Shown one piece after another: positions 1-7,956 of a stretch of 64,000 nt of DNA (the first letter of the stretch is position 1; the number at the start of each line of letters is the position of its first letter). This DNA comes from Candidatus Kurthia intestinigallinarum. GTDB lineage: Bacteria > Bacillota > Bacilli > Bacillales_A > Planococcaceae. The position numbers and the translations under genes were made by a program. The stretch covers positions 61,990 through 125,989 of the forward strand of contig NZ_JTFC01000029.1 of NCBI RefSeq assembly GCF_003991225.1, read 5' to 3'. The notes beneath the pieces are model-generated. The model ran no database searches. It saw only the letters and a list, made by a program, of their open reading frames with translations, and was not told the DNA's origin.

Positions 1-43
1 GCTGTATTGCTCGTTTTAAATTTTCGACTGTTGTTTTTGGCAT
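1..43 (-). CDS. 5' end of an unknown gene running off the window
   Basis: On the minus strand an ATG at 43 follows AGAAAGGGTG with a 7-nt spacing, and the frame stays open to the window edge. It reads MPKTTVENLKRAIQ. Too short to identify. It is divergent from the MFS leader transcript, so the roughly 100 bp between them probably holds both promoters. Confidence 0.5.
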   Translation of the reverse strand, partial: MPKTTVENLKRAIQ

Positions 44-172
44 TTTCCATCACCCTTTCTAGTAGCTATTTTCCATTATATTGGTAGGCTTCCTTTGTTG
101 TACAAAATAAAGCTTTATCTTTCCAATTATTCCCTGTATAGTGGAGGGAACTATTTTCTTAGGAGTGATTAT

Positions 173-226
173 ATGCAGCAATACGACCAGAACATCGATC
201 ATCAATTGGAGGGTAGCAATTCTTAG
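173..226 (+). CDS. putative 17-residue leader peptide of the MFS exporter
   Basis: ATG at 173 follows TTAGGAGTG with good spacing, and the frame MQQYDQNIDHQLEGSNS ends at a TAG at 224-226, 36 nt before the exporter start. A plausible promoter (TTTATC, 17 nt, TATAGT at 137-142) lies upstream. The short length, strong SD and the SD-masking hairpin that follows fit a translational-attenuation leader of the kind known for erm, cat and tet(L). Function is inferred; no peptide homology is claimed. Confidence 0.5.
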   Translation: MQQYDQNIDHQLEGSNS

Positions 227-256
227 AAAAAAGCGCCCTCATCTAAATCGGAGGGG
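208..256 (+). promoter_or_regulatory. mutually exclusive hairpins masking or freeing the MFS SD
   Basis: CCCTC at 236-240 can pair with GAGGG at 251-255, which is the SD (GGAGGGG 250-256) of the TTG-started exporter gene. The same CCCTC can instead pair with GAGGG at 209-213 inside the leader-peptide ORF. The two stems exclude each other, so a ribosome on the leader would decide whether the exporter SD is free. Each stem is only 5 bp, so this is a hypothesis. Confidence 0.4.
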
Positions 257-262
257 TCTCTT

Positions 263-1459
263 TTGAAGTTAACAACCATTTATTATTTTTTAACATCCTC
301 GCGCTCGTTTAGCATTCACATTGTTTTTACAATCAGCGCCATTTACTATGTATCCGTTGCACAATTAAACGCATTAGAGCTCGTATTAATTGGCACCATT
401 TTAGAATTAACTGTCTTTATTTGTGAAATACCAACTGGGCTATTTGCTGATTTTTTTGGCCGTAAAAAATCATTTATACTCGGTACTGTAATAATTGGTA
501 GCGCGCATTTATTAGAAGGCAGTACCCCCGAATTTTGGGCGATTGCGCTTGCATCCATGCTATGGGGTATTGGCTGGACATTTATTAGCGGATCAGAAGA
601 GGCTTGGATTGCAGACGAATTAGAAAACCAAGCGCTTGAACGTGTTTTTTTAAAAGGTGCTCAGTGGCGGTCAATTGGTAGCTTTTTAGGTATTATAATG
701 AGTGTCGTATTAGCGCTATTTTTATCTGTGCAACTTGCGATTATCCTAGCAGGTGCTTTTTTATTACTCATTGCCATCATTTCTTTATGCATTGTACCAG
801 AAACAAACTATATACCTGTTTCGATCAAGCAAGTATCCCCTTTCTCTCAAATGAAATCGACTTTACTAGAAGGCTGGGCGCAAATCAAACAGCAAACTAC
901 ACTTCGCTCAATTGTTTGGATCACCTTGTTTATTGGCCTTGCGAGTGAAGGCTTCGACCGATTATCAGGTGCTCATTTTATTGAGGGGTTTCACCTTGAT
1001 GAGGAAAAGGCGATTTACTGGTTTGGTGCCCTTTTTGCCGTAGCATACATTCTCAATATCGTATTATTAAAGTGGATTGAACTGTATGTTAAAAAGGATT
1101 ATGCGCGATTGCTCGGGCTACTAAACAGCCTGTTAGTACTATGCTTAATTGGCTTTGCCTATAGTGGTAATTTCCTTCTAGCTGTTCTATTTTACTGGTT
1201 GATTTCTGCATTACGAGAAACGAATGAACCTTTACTTGCAGTGATGATTAATACACGTCTACCTGCAAATGGACGCGCTACTACTTTGTCAATGTTTGGA
1301 CAAGTGGATGCGCTTGGTCAAATTGCAGGCGGTCCTCTTATTGGCTTCATTGCCCTTTATACATCTGTTACACATGGCATTGCGGCGACAGCGATTTTCT
1401 TTTTGCCTGTAGTCTGGCTTTCTTTAAAAATGCGTAATAAAACACGACATCGTATGTAA
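263..1459 (+). CDS. MFS transporter (drug-efflux type)
   Basis: 398 residues with about 12 hydrophobic helices, the usual size for a 12-TM major facilitator. The loop after helix 2 carries the MFS motif A variant (GLFADFFGRKKSF, about residues 55-70). The start is TTG at 263, 6 nt after GGAGGGG; no ATG lies in a better place. It probably exports a small molecule, perhaps an antibiotic, across the membrane, but the substrate cannot be read from sequence. The leader peptide and SD-masking hairpin upstream suggest ribosome-sensed induction. A hairpin terminator overlaps the stop codon. Confidence 0.85.
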   Translation: MKLTTIYYFLTSSRSFSIHIVFTISAIYYVSVAQLNALELVLIGTILELTVFICEIPTGLFADFFGRKKSFILGTVIIGSAHLLEGSTPEFWAIALASMLWGIGWTFISGSEEAWIADELENQALERVFLKGAQWRSIGSFLGIIMSVVLALFLSVQLAIILAGAFLLLIAIISLCIVPETNYIPVSIKQVSPFSQMKSTLLEGWAQIKQQTTLRSIVWITLFIGLASEGFDRLSGAHFIEGFHLDEEKAIYWFGALFAVAYILNIVLLKWIELYVKKDYARLLGLLNSLLVLCLIGFAYSGNFLLAVLFYWLISALRETNEPLLAVMINTRLPANGRATTLSMFGQVDALGQIAGGPLIGFIALYTSVTHGIAATAIFFLPVVWLSLKMRNKTRHRM

Positions 1460-1475
1460 GATGTCGTGTTTTATT
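1439..1475 (+). terminator. intrinsic terminator of the MFS gene
   Basis: A 13-bp perfect stem (AAAACACGACATC / GATGTCGTGTTTT, 1439-1451 and 1460-1472) with an 8-nt loop followed by TTATTTTTAT. The left arm lies inside the last codons and the stop codon is in the loop. Confidence 0.85.
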
Positions 1476-1567
1476 TTTATTTTATAGACTGGCGAGGAAT
1501 ATTTTTATTGCTTATTAGCATTCATTCATTTGAAATAATTGATTTGAAATCGTTGATTACCTCAGGA

Positions 1568-2065
1568 AGCGTGTTTTAGATACGACTTATTTTTTGATAA
1601 GCGTCAGCACGCTGTAAAATGGCCTAGCGTGCTAGTAACAATATGATTACATCATGCTAAATACAAGAAAAATGCCATTTTCATGCGAATGATTTGCGCA
1701 TTGACAACGCGGTTTTTAACAAAACGCTTCCCAAAAACGGCTGAAAACGGTCCTTTTTGGTCCTGAAACGGTCGATTTCGGGACAGAAATGGGCAGTTGA
1801 AACACCCAAACACCCTTTTTTAATAAATGTCATGCCAGCAGCTCAACGATTTTCGTTAGGCGATTAAAAGCGATTCAAAAACACCCGTCAGAGGCTTATT
1901 TCTAACCCATTTTAGCTGATTTTAAGCCGTTTTAGTCCCTTTTTTGCTATGTGTTTTTTCAATAAATGTCAGTTTTTTCATAATTACTTGCTGTATGTGC
2001 TTAAAAAGGATAATCATTTGTGGAACTGGCACATATTTTCAATTATGTCGTATCCAAAACACGCT
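1568..2065. repeat. non-coding region bounded by 19-bp inverted repeats
   Basis: AGCGTGTTTTAGATACGAC at 1568-1586 is repeated inverted, with one mismatch, at 2047-2065. The ~500 bp between contain no coding frame; they hold short internal repeats such as AATAAATGTCA (1822 and 1961) and a GGTCC/GAAACGG-rich stretch near 1735-1790. A related sequence lies at 38523-39073 (same arm, same flanking GATACGACATAATT...AATATGTGCCA, and a shared AAAACACCCGT motif). It looks like a dispersed non-coding repeat or a dead MITE-like element. The stretch 1473-1567 otherwise holds nothing recognisable. Confidence 0.6.
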
Positions 2066-2915
2066 AGTTGGGCTTTTCGTTCATTTCAAGTGAACGACTG
2101 AGTGCCTCATAGTTACGTGATGGATGCTTTAATTTCGCTACCTCTAGTACAGATTTTGACATGACTCGATAGGTGTTTTGATATTTTTTTGGTATAACCG
2201 CTAGATGCTTGTCTACTGTCGTCTGATCGCCGCGCTCAATAGGACCTGTCAGTGCGGCTATTGGCCCCTTGTCATAAATATTTTGAGCATTTTGTAAAAA
2301 TAATTGACGGAAGGCTTGCTGTGCAATGTCCCCGGAAAATCCTGCCTCACCGAAAAGCTGCTGGCTCGTATGCACAAGGCCATTCACAAGATTGCTACAT
2401 GTCACACAGGCCGCATGGTAAAGCGCCTTTTGCGGTGCGTCAATAATCGGTGCCTCATTCCCCCAGCACATAATCTTTTGCTGTACATCTTCGCAAGCTT
2501 GGCTGTCACCTTCTAACGTAAAAATAACAGATGTATCAAGTGCGGTCGTTTTTGCTGGAAACGCTGAAATCGGATGCAATGACACAACAGCGTACGAGCG
2601 CGTGTCATTCATCGCCATTATTTGAGCCGATGCGGCACCCGAGCAATGAAAAATAATCATCCCTGGTCGTAGCAGCGGCTCAATTTCTTGAAATACAGTG
2701 GCAATCGCACTGTCTGACACCGTTAAAAATAGCCAATCACAGGCCGCTACAAGCTCCTCAGTCGAGGCAAAGGCGTCTGTATTCGTCAGCATCGCACTTT
2801 CCTGCGCATGCTCGAATGTGCGACTTGCGTAACCCGCAACCGCTTCCCCCTGCGTGATGAAATAACGCCCGAGCGATGTCCCCACATTTCCTGCACCAAT
2901 AAATCCAATTGTCAT
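2064..2915 (-). CDS. Rossmann-fold and DUF2520 domain protein
   Basis: 283 residues. The N-terminus is a dinucleotide-binding Rossmann fold (IGFIGAGNVGTSLG, GxGxxG) followed by the DUF2520 helical half (HPISAF..., FTLEGD..., HAACVTCSNLVNGL), the layout of short-chain NADP-dependent oxidoreductases related to ProC and 6-phosphogluconate dehydrogenase. Substrate unknown. An upstream ATG at 2921 abuts the SD (GAAGGGGGA) with no spacing, so the ATG at 2915 (6-nt spacing) was chosen. The 3' end overlaps the right arm of the non-coding repeat. It stands alone, divergent from the ABC exporter. Confidence 0.8.
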   Translation of the reverse strand: MTIGFIGAGNVGTSLGRYFITQGEAVAGYASRTFEHAQESAMLTNTDAFASTEELVAACDWLFLTVSDSAIATVFQEIEPLLRPGMIIFHCSGAASAQIMAMNDTRSYAVVSLHPISAFPAKTTALDTSVIFTLEGDSQACEDVQQKIMCWGNEAPIIDAPQKALYHAACVTCSNLVNGLVHTSQQLFGEAGFSGDIAQQAFRQLFLQNAQNIYDKGPIAALTGPIERGDQTTVDKHLAVIPKKYQNTYRVMSKSVLEVAKLKHPSRNYEALSRSLEMNEKPN

Positions 2916-3032
2916 GTTCATTCCCCCTTCTCTGTCCTTAGTTTACGGGCTATACGTAAAGATTGTAAAACGAATGCGTGATATTTCGATCCAATGAACG
3001 GGTACATAAGCTGTAACAAAGGGGGTTTTACG

Positions 3033-3755
3033 ATGATAGAAGTTGAAAATCTTTATAAAAAGTTCGGAAAGCATCCGGTCATTCAAGGTATTTCGATGAC
3101 AATTCCACCGAGTGAAATTTGCTGTCTACTCGGTCCATCTGGCTCTGGAAAAACGACACTCATTCGCCTAATGATTGGTGTGATTGTAGGTGACGAGGGA
3201 ACTGTGAAAATCGACGACGTCAACATGCCTAATTTATCTATGCTAGGGGATATTGGCTTTATGCCGCAAAATGATGCGCTGTATGATGATTTATCTGCTG
3301 AGGATAATTTACGCTTTTTCGGCGGGCTTCAGCAAATGAAAAAGGCGGCACTTGAAGCGCGGATGAATGACGTACTAGCACTTGTGGATTTAACCGCGCA
3401 CCGAAAAAAAATGGTCCGTGATTTCTCCGGTGGTATGAAAAAACGCTTATCACTCGCCGCAAGCATTTTACATTCTCCAAAAATATTATTTTTAGATGAG
3501 CCAACTGTTGGCATTGACCCGGTGCTAAAGCGCACGATTTGGAATCAATTTCAGGAGCTAAAACATGCGGGGACAACGATTATCGTTTCAACGCATGTCA
3601 TGGATGAGGTGACAGAATGTGACAAGGCTGCACTCATTTACAACGGTCGGCTAATCGCTTACGATGCCGTTACTGCGTTATTAGCTGAGACAACCTCTGG
3701 AAAAGTAGAGGAGCTGTTTATTATGGCGAGTGAAAAAGAAGGTGCTCGTCTATGA
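3033..3755 (+). CDS. ABC transporter ATP-binding protein (ABC-2 exporter)
   Basis: 240 residues with Walker A GPSGSGKTT (34-42), a Q-loop, the signature FSGGMKKRLSLA, Walker B ILFLDEPTVGID and the H-loop STHVMDE. It powers the membrane protein encoded next, whose start overlaps its stop by 4 nt (ATGA). The ATG at 3033 follows AAAGGGGG with a 7-nt gap; an in-frame upstream ATG at 2994 has no SD. The pair resembles DrrAB/YhcGH-type exporters of drugs or lipids; the cargo is unknown. Confidence 0.88.
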   Translation: MIEVENLYKKFGKHPVIQGISMTIPPSEICCLLGPSGSGKTTLIRLMIGVIVGDEGTVKIDDVNMPNLSMLGDIGFMPQNDALYDDLSAEDNLRFFGGLQQMKKAALEARMNDVLALVDLTAHRKKMVRDFSGGMKKRLSLAASILHSPKILFLDEPTVGIDPVLKRTIWNQFQELKHAGTTIIVSTHVMDEVTECDKAALIYNGRLIAYDAVTALLAETTSGKVEELFIMASEKEGARL

Positions 3756-4777
3756 TGGATTTAGCGAAGCGCGTCATCAAGCAAACCGTCAATGATAAAC
3801 GCAGTATAATGATGATTTTAGTCGCTCCCTTGCTCATTTTGACGCTCGTTTATTTTTTATTAGGGGATTCCAACTACAAGCCGACTGTTGGCATTGAAAA
3901 AGGAAGTCTGCCTGAACCACTCGTAACAGCGATGGAAGAGCAGCATATGCATATCAAAAAATTACCTAGCGAGGCATTTGACGAACCGGAAAGTTATTTG
4001 AAAAAGCATGAAGCAGTGGATGCCTTGTTTGAAATGAATGACAGTAGTGTGTCGATTACATTAGTTGAATCTTCGACAAAGGGCGCAAAGGCAATGACCG
4101 CGATACAGGATGCACTGGCAGACGTCAATCCGGCAGCAAAAATGAACATTTCCTATGTATACGGGGATGCAGACCAAACACTTTTTGATTCGCTTGGCTA
4201 CGTATTTTTAGCACTTTTCTCGTTTTTCCTTATTTTCATTATTTCCGGGATGGCACTCGTACGCGAACGTAGTGGCGGGACACTTGAACGGCTATTAATG
4301 ACACCCATTAAGCGCAGTGAAGTTATTTTAGGCTATACGCTTGGCTATAGTGTTTTTGCGGTTGTGCAGGCGATATTAATCGTCCTCTATGCGGTTTATG
4401 TACTCGATTTAAGCTCTGCCGGGCATATTGGCTGGATTTTTGTCATGATGGTGCTACTGGCAATTGTTGCGGTATCATTTGGTGCGATGATTTCCGTCTT
4501 TGCACGCTCAGAGCTTCAAGTCGTCCAGCTTATTCCGTTTACCATTATTCCACAGGTCTTTTTCTCCGGCCTTATCCCGCTCGATTTAATTCCATATCAT
4601 CTCGGCAACTTATGCTATATTATGCCAATTTACTACGGCGCAGCGGCGATCAAGGGCATCATGGTCTATGGGGACGGCTTCGCTGGCATTTGGATGTATT
4701 TAGCAGGGCTACTTGGCTTTGTGCTTATTTTGTTCCTCATTAATATGCAGGCCATGAAAAAATTCCGCCGTTTATAA
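3752..4777 (+). CDS. ABC-2 type permease
   Basis: 341 residues: one N-terminal transmembrane helix, an extracytoplasmic segment of about 150 residues, then five helices, the ABC2_membrane_3 layout. The motif ERSGGTLERLLMTPIKRSE after helix 2 is typical of the cytoplasmic loop of this family. Translationally coupled to the ATPase by a 4-nt overlap. It is the channel half of the exporter. A dispersed hairpin repeat follows 8 nt after the stop and probably ends transcription. Confidence 0.88.
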   Translation: MMDLAKRVIKQTVNDKRSIMMILVAPLLILTLVYFLLGDSNYKPTVGIEKGSLPEPLVTAMEEQHMHIKKLPSEAFDEPESYLKKHEAVDALFEMNDSSVSITLVESSTKGAKAMTAIQDALADVNPAAKMNISYVYGDADQTLFDSLGYVFLALFSFFLIFIISGMALVRERSGGTLERLLMTPIKRSEVILGYTLGYSVFAVVQAILIVLYAVYVLDLSSAGHIGWIFVMMVLLAIVAVSFGAMISVFARSELQVVQLIPFTIIPQVFFSGLIPLDLIPYHLGNLCYIMPIYYGAAAIKGIMVYGDGFAGIWMYLAGLLGFVLILFLINMQAMKKFRRL

Positions 4778-4784
4778 TAACAAA

Positions 4785-4898
4785 GAGGCTTTGACATACG
4801 TGTAAAGACAGCCTTTCCTATGAATATACGAAAAACCGGAATCGCGCTGTGGCACGGTTCCGGTTTTTCGTTGTGAACGCTAGTTTTGTCCTAGCCTC
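4785..4898. repeat. dispersed ~130-bp hairpin repeat, copy 1
   Basis: Ends GAGGCT..GAC / GTC..AGCCTC form terminal inverted repeats, and the centre is a strong hairpin (GAAAAACCGGAATCGCG...GGTTCCGGTTTTTC). It fills the gap between the convergent exporter operon and zinT and is likely to act as a bidirectional terminator. Orientation: same as copies 5 and 6. Confidence 0.8.
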
Positions 4899-4904
4899 AT
4901 TTTT

Positions 4905-5594
4905 CTAATGTGCAATCATTTCATGTGCAATATCATGCCCTGATAAATCAGCTGGATAATACGTTGGCCAATTATCCATTTCCTCTAATAATTTTGCGCG
5001 GTCATCGCCAAAATACAGATGAAAATGAGATGATTTTTCGTCATGAATAATATGGTCGCTAAATTGCACATATTTCGGTGCAGTGGATGCGTCATCAACT
5101 TGCTTGAAAATATAGCGCACGCCGCGATTTCCTTTTTCATACGTCAAAATTTCATAGCCATCCGCCTCGTATGTACCCGTCACTTTCTCTTTTCCCTTAT
5201 AAAATGTCATTGTATTCGCTGTAATATCAATGGCTGTGACATCGGTTTTATAACCCACTTTATAATATTTTTTGTAGGCTGTAGCGGTCTTATCCCCATC
5301 CGCTGCCTTATGTTCAAACACTTCATCTAGCGTCCCATCTTGCAAATACGGATAGACCGATTGCCAATTATTCGCCCAATTTGTTAGCGGACGGTCTTGT
5401 ACATCTCCATCTTCAAAATAGCCTTCATAGATTTTTTGAGCTGCTTCACTTTTTTCATCATGTGCGTGTGTCTCTTCCTTTTCAGTCGATTGTGCAACCG
5501 TTTTTTGCTCCTGTGTCTCGGTTTTTTCCTCCCCACATCCCGCAAGTACGAAAGCTAATGCTACTACTGCTGTTGCTGCTCTCCACTTTTTCAT
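4905..5594 (-). CDS. zinT: ZinT family metal-binding lipoprotein
   Basis: 229 residues with a lipoprotein signal (LAFVLAGC, Cys about 19) and a short His/Asp-rich linker (ETHAHDEK), then the ZinT/YodA domain (IYEGYFEDGDVQDRPLTNW, QFSDHIIHDEKSSHFHLYFGD, WPTYYPADLSG). ZinT proteins bind zinc outside the membrane and pass it to zinc importers; in Gram-positives the domain is often fused to AdcA. The start is ATG 5594, 8 nt after GGAG; a GTG at 5603 abuts the SD. Two Zur boxes sit upstream, so zinc limitation should induce it. No znu/adc permease genes are nearby. Confidence 0.9.
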   Translation of the reverse strand: MKKWRAATAVVALAFVLAGCGEEKTETQEQKTVAQSTEKEETHAHDEKSEAAQKIYEGYFEDGDVQDRPLTNWANNWQSVYPYLQDGTLDEVFEHKAADGDKTATAYKKYYKVGYKTDVTAIDITANTMTFYKGKEKVTGTYEADGYEILTYEKGNRGVRYIFKQVDDASTAPKYVQFSDHIIHDEKSSHFHLYFGDDRAKLLEEMDNWPTYYPADLSGHDIAHEMIAH

Positions 5595-5608
5595 TTGTCC
5601 CACTCCTT

Positions 5609-5655
5609 AAATCGTAATTGTTACGTTTTATAATATATCGTAATGATTACGATTT
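5609..5655 (-). promoter_or_regulatory. tandem Zur boxes upstream of zinT
   Basis: TCGTAATGATTACGA at 5638-5652 is an exact match to the Bacillus Zur core (TCGTAATNATTACGA) and is flanked by ATA/TTT. A second, weaker box TCGTAATTGTTACGT lies at 5612-5626, two mismatches, between the first box and the SD. Known role: Zur represses zinc-uptake genes when zinc is plentiful. Confidence 0.85.
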
Positions 5656-5694
5656 GTAAATAGATAAATTAAAAACCACTCATCGCTGAATGGT

Positions 5695-5913
5695 TTAAAA
5701 GCTAAACAATGCAAACAAAATAATGACTACACTGGCAATGCCGTAAAAAAATGCACGCTTCGCTTTTCGCTTGTACATATCGTATGCAATAAGTGTGAAA
5801 AATAAGCCAACAAATAATGTAATAATCGGCATATACGTAAAGTTTTGGGTAATAAAACTGCCAATCAACATCGCCCATAGCACGATTAATAAGCAAATTT
5901 TTATCCAAATCAT
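5695..5913 (-). CDS. small membrane protein (DUF3953-like)
   Basis: 72 residues with three hydrophobic segments (about 4-20, 27-45, 53-71) joined by a basic MYKRKAKR loop. ATG 5913 follows AAGGGAGG with 8-nt spacing. Length and the pattern NFTYMPIITLFVGLFFTLIAYDMYKRK recall the DUF3953 family of Bacilli, whose role is unknown. It is divergent from the next gene, about 75 bp away. Confidence 0.65.
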   Translation of the reverse strand: MIWIKICLLIVLWAMLIGSFITQNFTYMPIITLFVGLFFTLIAYDMYKRKAKRAFFYGIASVVIILFALFSF

Positions 5914-5988
5914 TTATAAATCCTCCCTTTTTGTCATTTTTCTGATATAATAAATTGTACCATATATTGTATTTAAAGGGAGATTATT

Positions 5989-6390
5989 ATGAAGAAATGG
6001 TTTATGATTGGTATTCCTGTTGTGATTATTTGTGCGATTGCGTGGTTTGTTTACGCAGAAATCAACGGGAATCCATATGTGAAATATCAAATGGACAAGG
6101 AATTACCAACGCATCTTGAAACAGCTGGGGAATCAAAGGCGGCTACATCAATGTATTTGTTCGCAAATCCAAAATTCCTTATAAACAATGATTATTACGG
6201 TGATATTTATACGCTTGAATTTAAAGATGAACCTCATATGCATTATTACTATGGTTTATCTAAAAAAGATAAAAAAATTACGCAGTTTTGTGAAAAAGAT
6301 TTTGATAAAGATGGCGTAATAGACACCATTACAAAAGAAACAAAGCATGCAGAAAAAAGCTGTGTCTCAATGTACGCAAATCGCGATTAA
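5989..6390 (+). CDS. secreted or membrane-anchored protein (DUF3139-like)
   Basis: 133 residues. One N-terminal hydrophobic segment (about 4-22) is followed by an extracytoplasmic domain; the NGNPYVKYQMDKELPTHLE stretch after the membrane resembles DUF3139 proteins of Bacilli. Two cysteines (about 99 and 124) could form a disulfide. ATG follows AAAGGGAG. Function unknown. The dispersed hairpin repeat follows 17 nt after the stop. Confidence 0.6.
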   Translation: MKKWFMIGIPVVIICAIAWFVYAEINGNPYVKYQMDKELPTHLETAGESKAATSMYLFANPKFLINNDYYGDIYTLEFKDEPHMHYYYGLSKKDKKITQFCEKDFDKDGVIDTITKETKHAEKSCVSMYANRD

Positions 6391-6407
6391 GCGCGGTGAG
6401 ATAAAGT

Positions 6408-6536
6408 GACTGGGACAAAACACATCATGTTCCTTTTTTAGTATTCACAACGAAAAACCGGAACCGCGCCACAGCGCGATTCCGGTTTTTCTTATGCTCA
6501 TAGGAGGGGGCATTTTTACACGTATGTCCCGGCCTC
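6408..6536. repeat. dispersed ~130-bp hairpin repeat, copy 2
   Basis: Ends GACTGGGACA / TGTCCCGGCCTC with a central hairpin AACGAAAAACCGGAACCGCG...GCGATTCCGGTTTTTC. Lies between two genes read in the same direction. Orientation opposite to copy 1, same as copies 3 and 4. Confidence 0.85.
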
Positions 6537-6610
6537 TTTATTTTTCTGTTCATAAAACCCTCAATATGTAATAATTGGAATATATATAATCGTAAGGGAG
6601 GTTTTTCAGA

Positions 6611-7651
6611 ATGACGTGGATTACATATACCAAACCTCTGTGGCTTGGGTTATTATTGTTGACTGTGCTAAGTAATATCTGGCTCTATCAATTTGGCACA
6701 CATATTATGCCAACGGATTCAAATGGCGTCGTTTTAGGCTCGCTCATTGATTTATTAATTGTCGTCCCCCTTATGTTGATGCTATACCGCAATCGATTGT
6801 CGTGGAAGCAAGCAATTTTATTTTCGGCAATCGGCTGTGTGTTTGTACGTTTTTTGATTCCAGGGCATCTACTCGCGCCCTATGCGACAATTACATGGGT
6901 AGGCATTGCGATAGAGGGGGGGTTAGTGGTCATTGAGCTTTTTCTTCTCATTCGGTTTATCACGTATTTCCCGCGTATTATAGCCTATGTAAAAACTAGC
7001 TCGCTGCCGATACTTTTCGCCTTCAGTGATGCACTCGATAAGCATGTACGAAAAAACCCGATAATTCATGTGCTATGCTCAGAATTATTAATGCTCTATT
7101 ATGCCTTTGCAAGCTGGAAAAAGCCCATTCCACACGGCATTACACTACACAAAAAATCGAGTTTTGTTGCCTTTCAGCTAATGATGATTCATGCGATTGT
7201 TATTGAAACGATTGGCATTCATTACTGGTTGCACGAAAAGGCGCCGATTATCTCACTGATTCTGCTAGCATTTAATATATACTCGGTGCTATTCTTTATT
7301 GCAGACTTACAAGTAATGCGCCTGACTCCTTCCGTTATGCGAGGGCAAACAGTCTATCTCTCACTTGGTCTTATGAAGCGTGCCAAAATTGATGTCGCGA
7401 TGATTGAAGAAATCATTGAGGATGATGCTCTTCTACAGCGTAAGAAAACAAAAGATACGGTCGAATTTATTACCCGCGATTTTGAAAAGGTCTACCCAGA
7501 TATAGTATTAAAAATGCGCGAACCACAAAAAGTGACGCTCGCAATGGGTTTTGAAAAGCACTATCACTATGTCGCAATTAAAACCGATGATCCGCACGCA
7601 TTTAAAGCACAGCTATTGCATGCAAAAGAAAAACTACTCGCACAGAACTGA
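6611..7651 (+). CDS. multipass membrane protein of unknown function
   Basis: 346 residues: about seven hydrophobic segments in the first 235 residues, then a soluble C-terminal domain of about 110 residues (TPSVMRGQTVYLSLGLMKRAKIDVAMIEEI...) that looks like a PH-type or beta-rich cytoplasmic tail. Related Bacillales proteins have been carried in databases under the doubtful name beta-carotene 15,15'-monooxygenase; nothing here supports that activity. ATG follows AAGGGAGG with a 9-nt gap. Followed by a terminator. Confidence 0.7.
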   Translation: MTWITYTKPLWLGLLLLTVLSNIWLYQFGTHIMPTDSNGVVLGSLIDLLIVVPLMLMLYRNRLSWKQAILFSAIGCVFVRFLIPGHLLAPYATITWVGIAIEGGLVVIELFLLIRFITYFPRIIAYVKTSSLPILFAFSDALDKHVRKNPIIHVLCSELLMLYYAFASWKKPIPHGITLHKKSSFVAFQLMMIHAIVIETIGIHYWLHEKAPIISLILLAFNIYSVLFFIADLQVMRLTPSVMRGQTVYLSLGLMKRAKIDVAMIEEIIEDDALLQRKKTKDTVEFITRDFEKVYPDIVLKMREPQKVTLAMGFEKHYHYVAIKTDDPHAFKAQLLHAKEKLLAQN

Positions 7652-7714
7652 CATCTGAAAGTGAGCATTCGTTTATCAACATGTACTTATCACCCTAATC
7701 GAATGCTTCATGCT

Positions 7715-7766
7715 GGCGTTATAGCGGGCTGCCTTTAGAGGACATGCTCATAATAACGCCTTTTTT
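7715..7766 (+). terminator. terminator after the membrane-protein gene
   Basis: GGCGTTAT (7715-7722) pairs with ATAACGCC (7753-7760), followed directly by TTTTTT. The loop is long (30 nt). The stretch 7652-7956 otherwise holds only a GCATTCG/CGAATGC inverted repeat (7674-7714) and the next terminator. Confidence 0.6.
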
Positions 7767-7888
7767 GTTTACTTCATGCGCCTTTATCTTATCTATCGCT
7801 CTTTCACATAACGAATAAATGGATTATTTCACTAACTGCCACGCTTGTTCCTTTTACATTGTATGACTATACTCGTTTTTTACCCATG

Positions 7889-7938
7889 AAAAAACACCTC
7901 CAAAAATGGATCGGATCCCTTTGAAAGTGTCTTTTTAT
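7889..7938 (-). terminator. probable terminator of the aldolase gene
   Basis: On the minus strand AAAAAGACACTTTCAAAGGGATCC pairs imperfectly with GGATCCATTTTTGGAGGTGTTTTT, with a GGATCC-containing tip and a T-rich tail. Lies 20-70 nt after the stop. Confidence 0.5.
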
Positions 7939-7956
7939 AGTGTCTCAGATTTTCAA

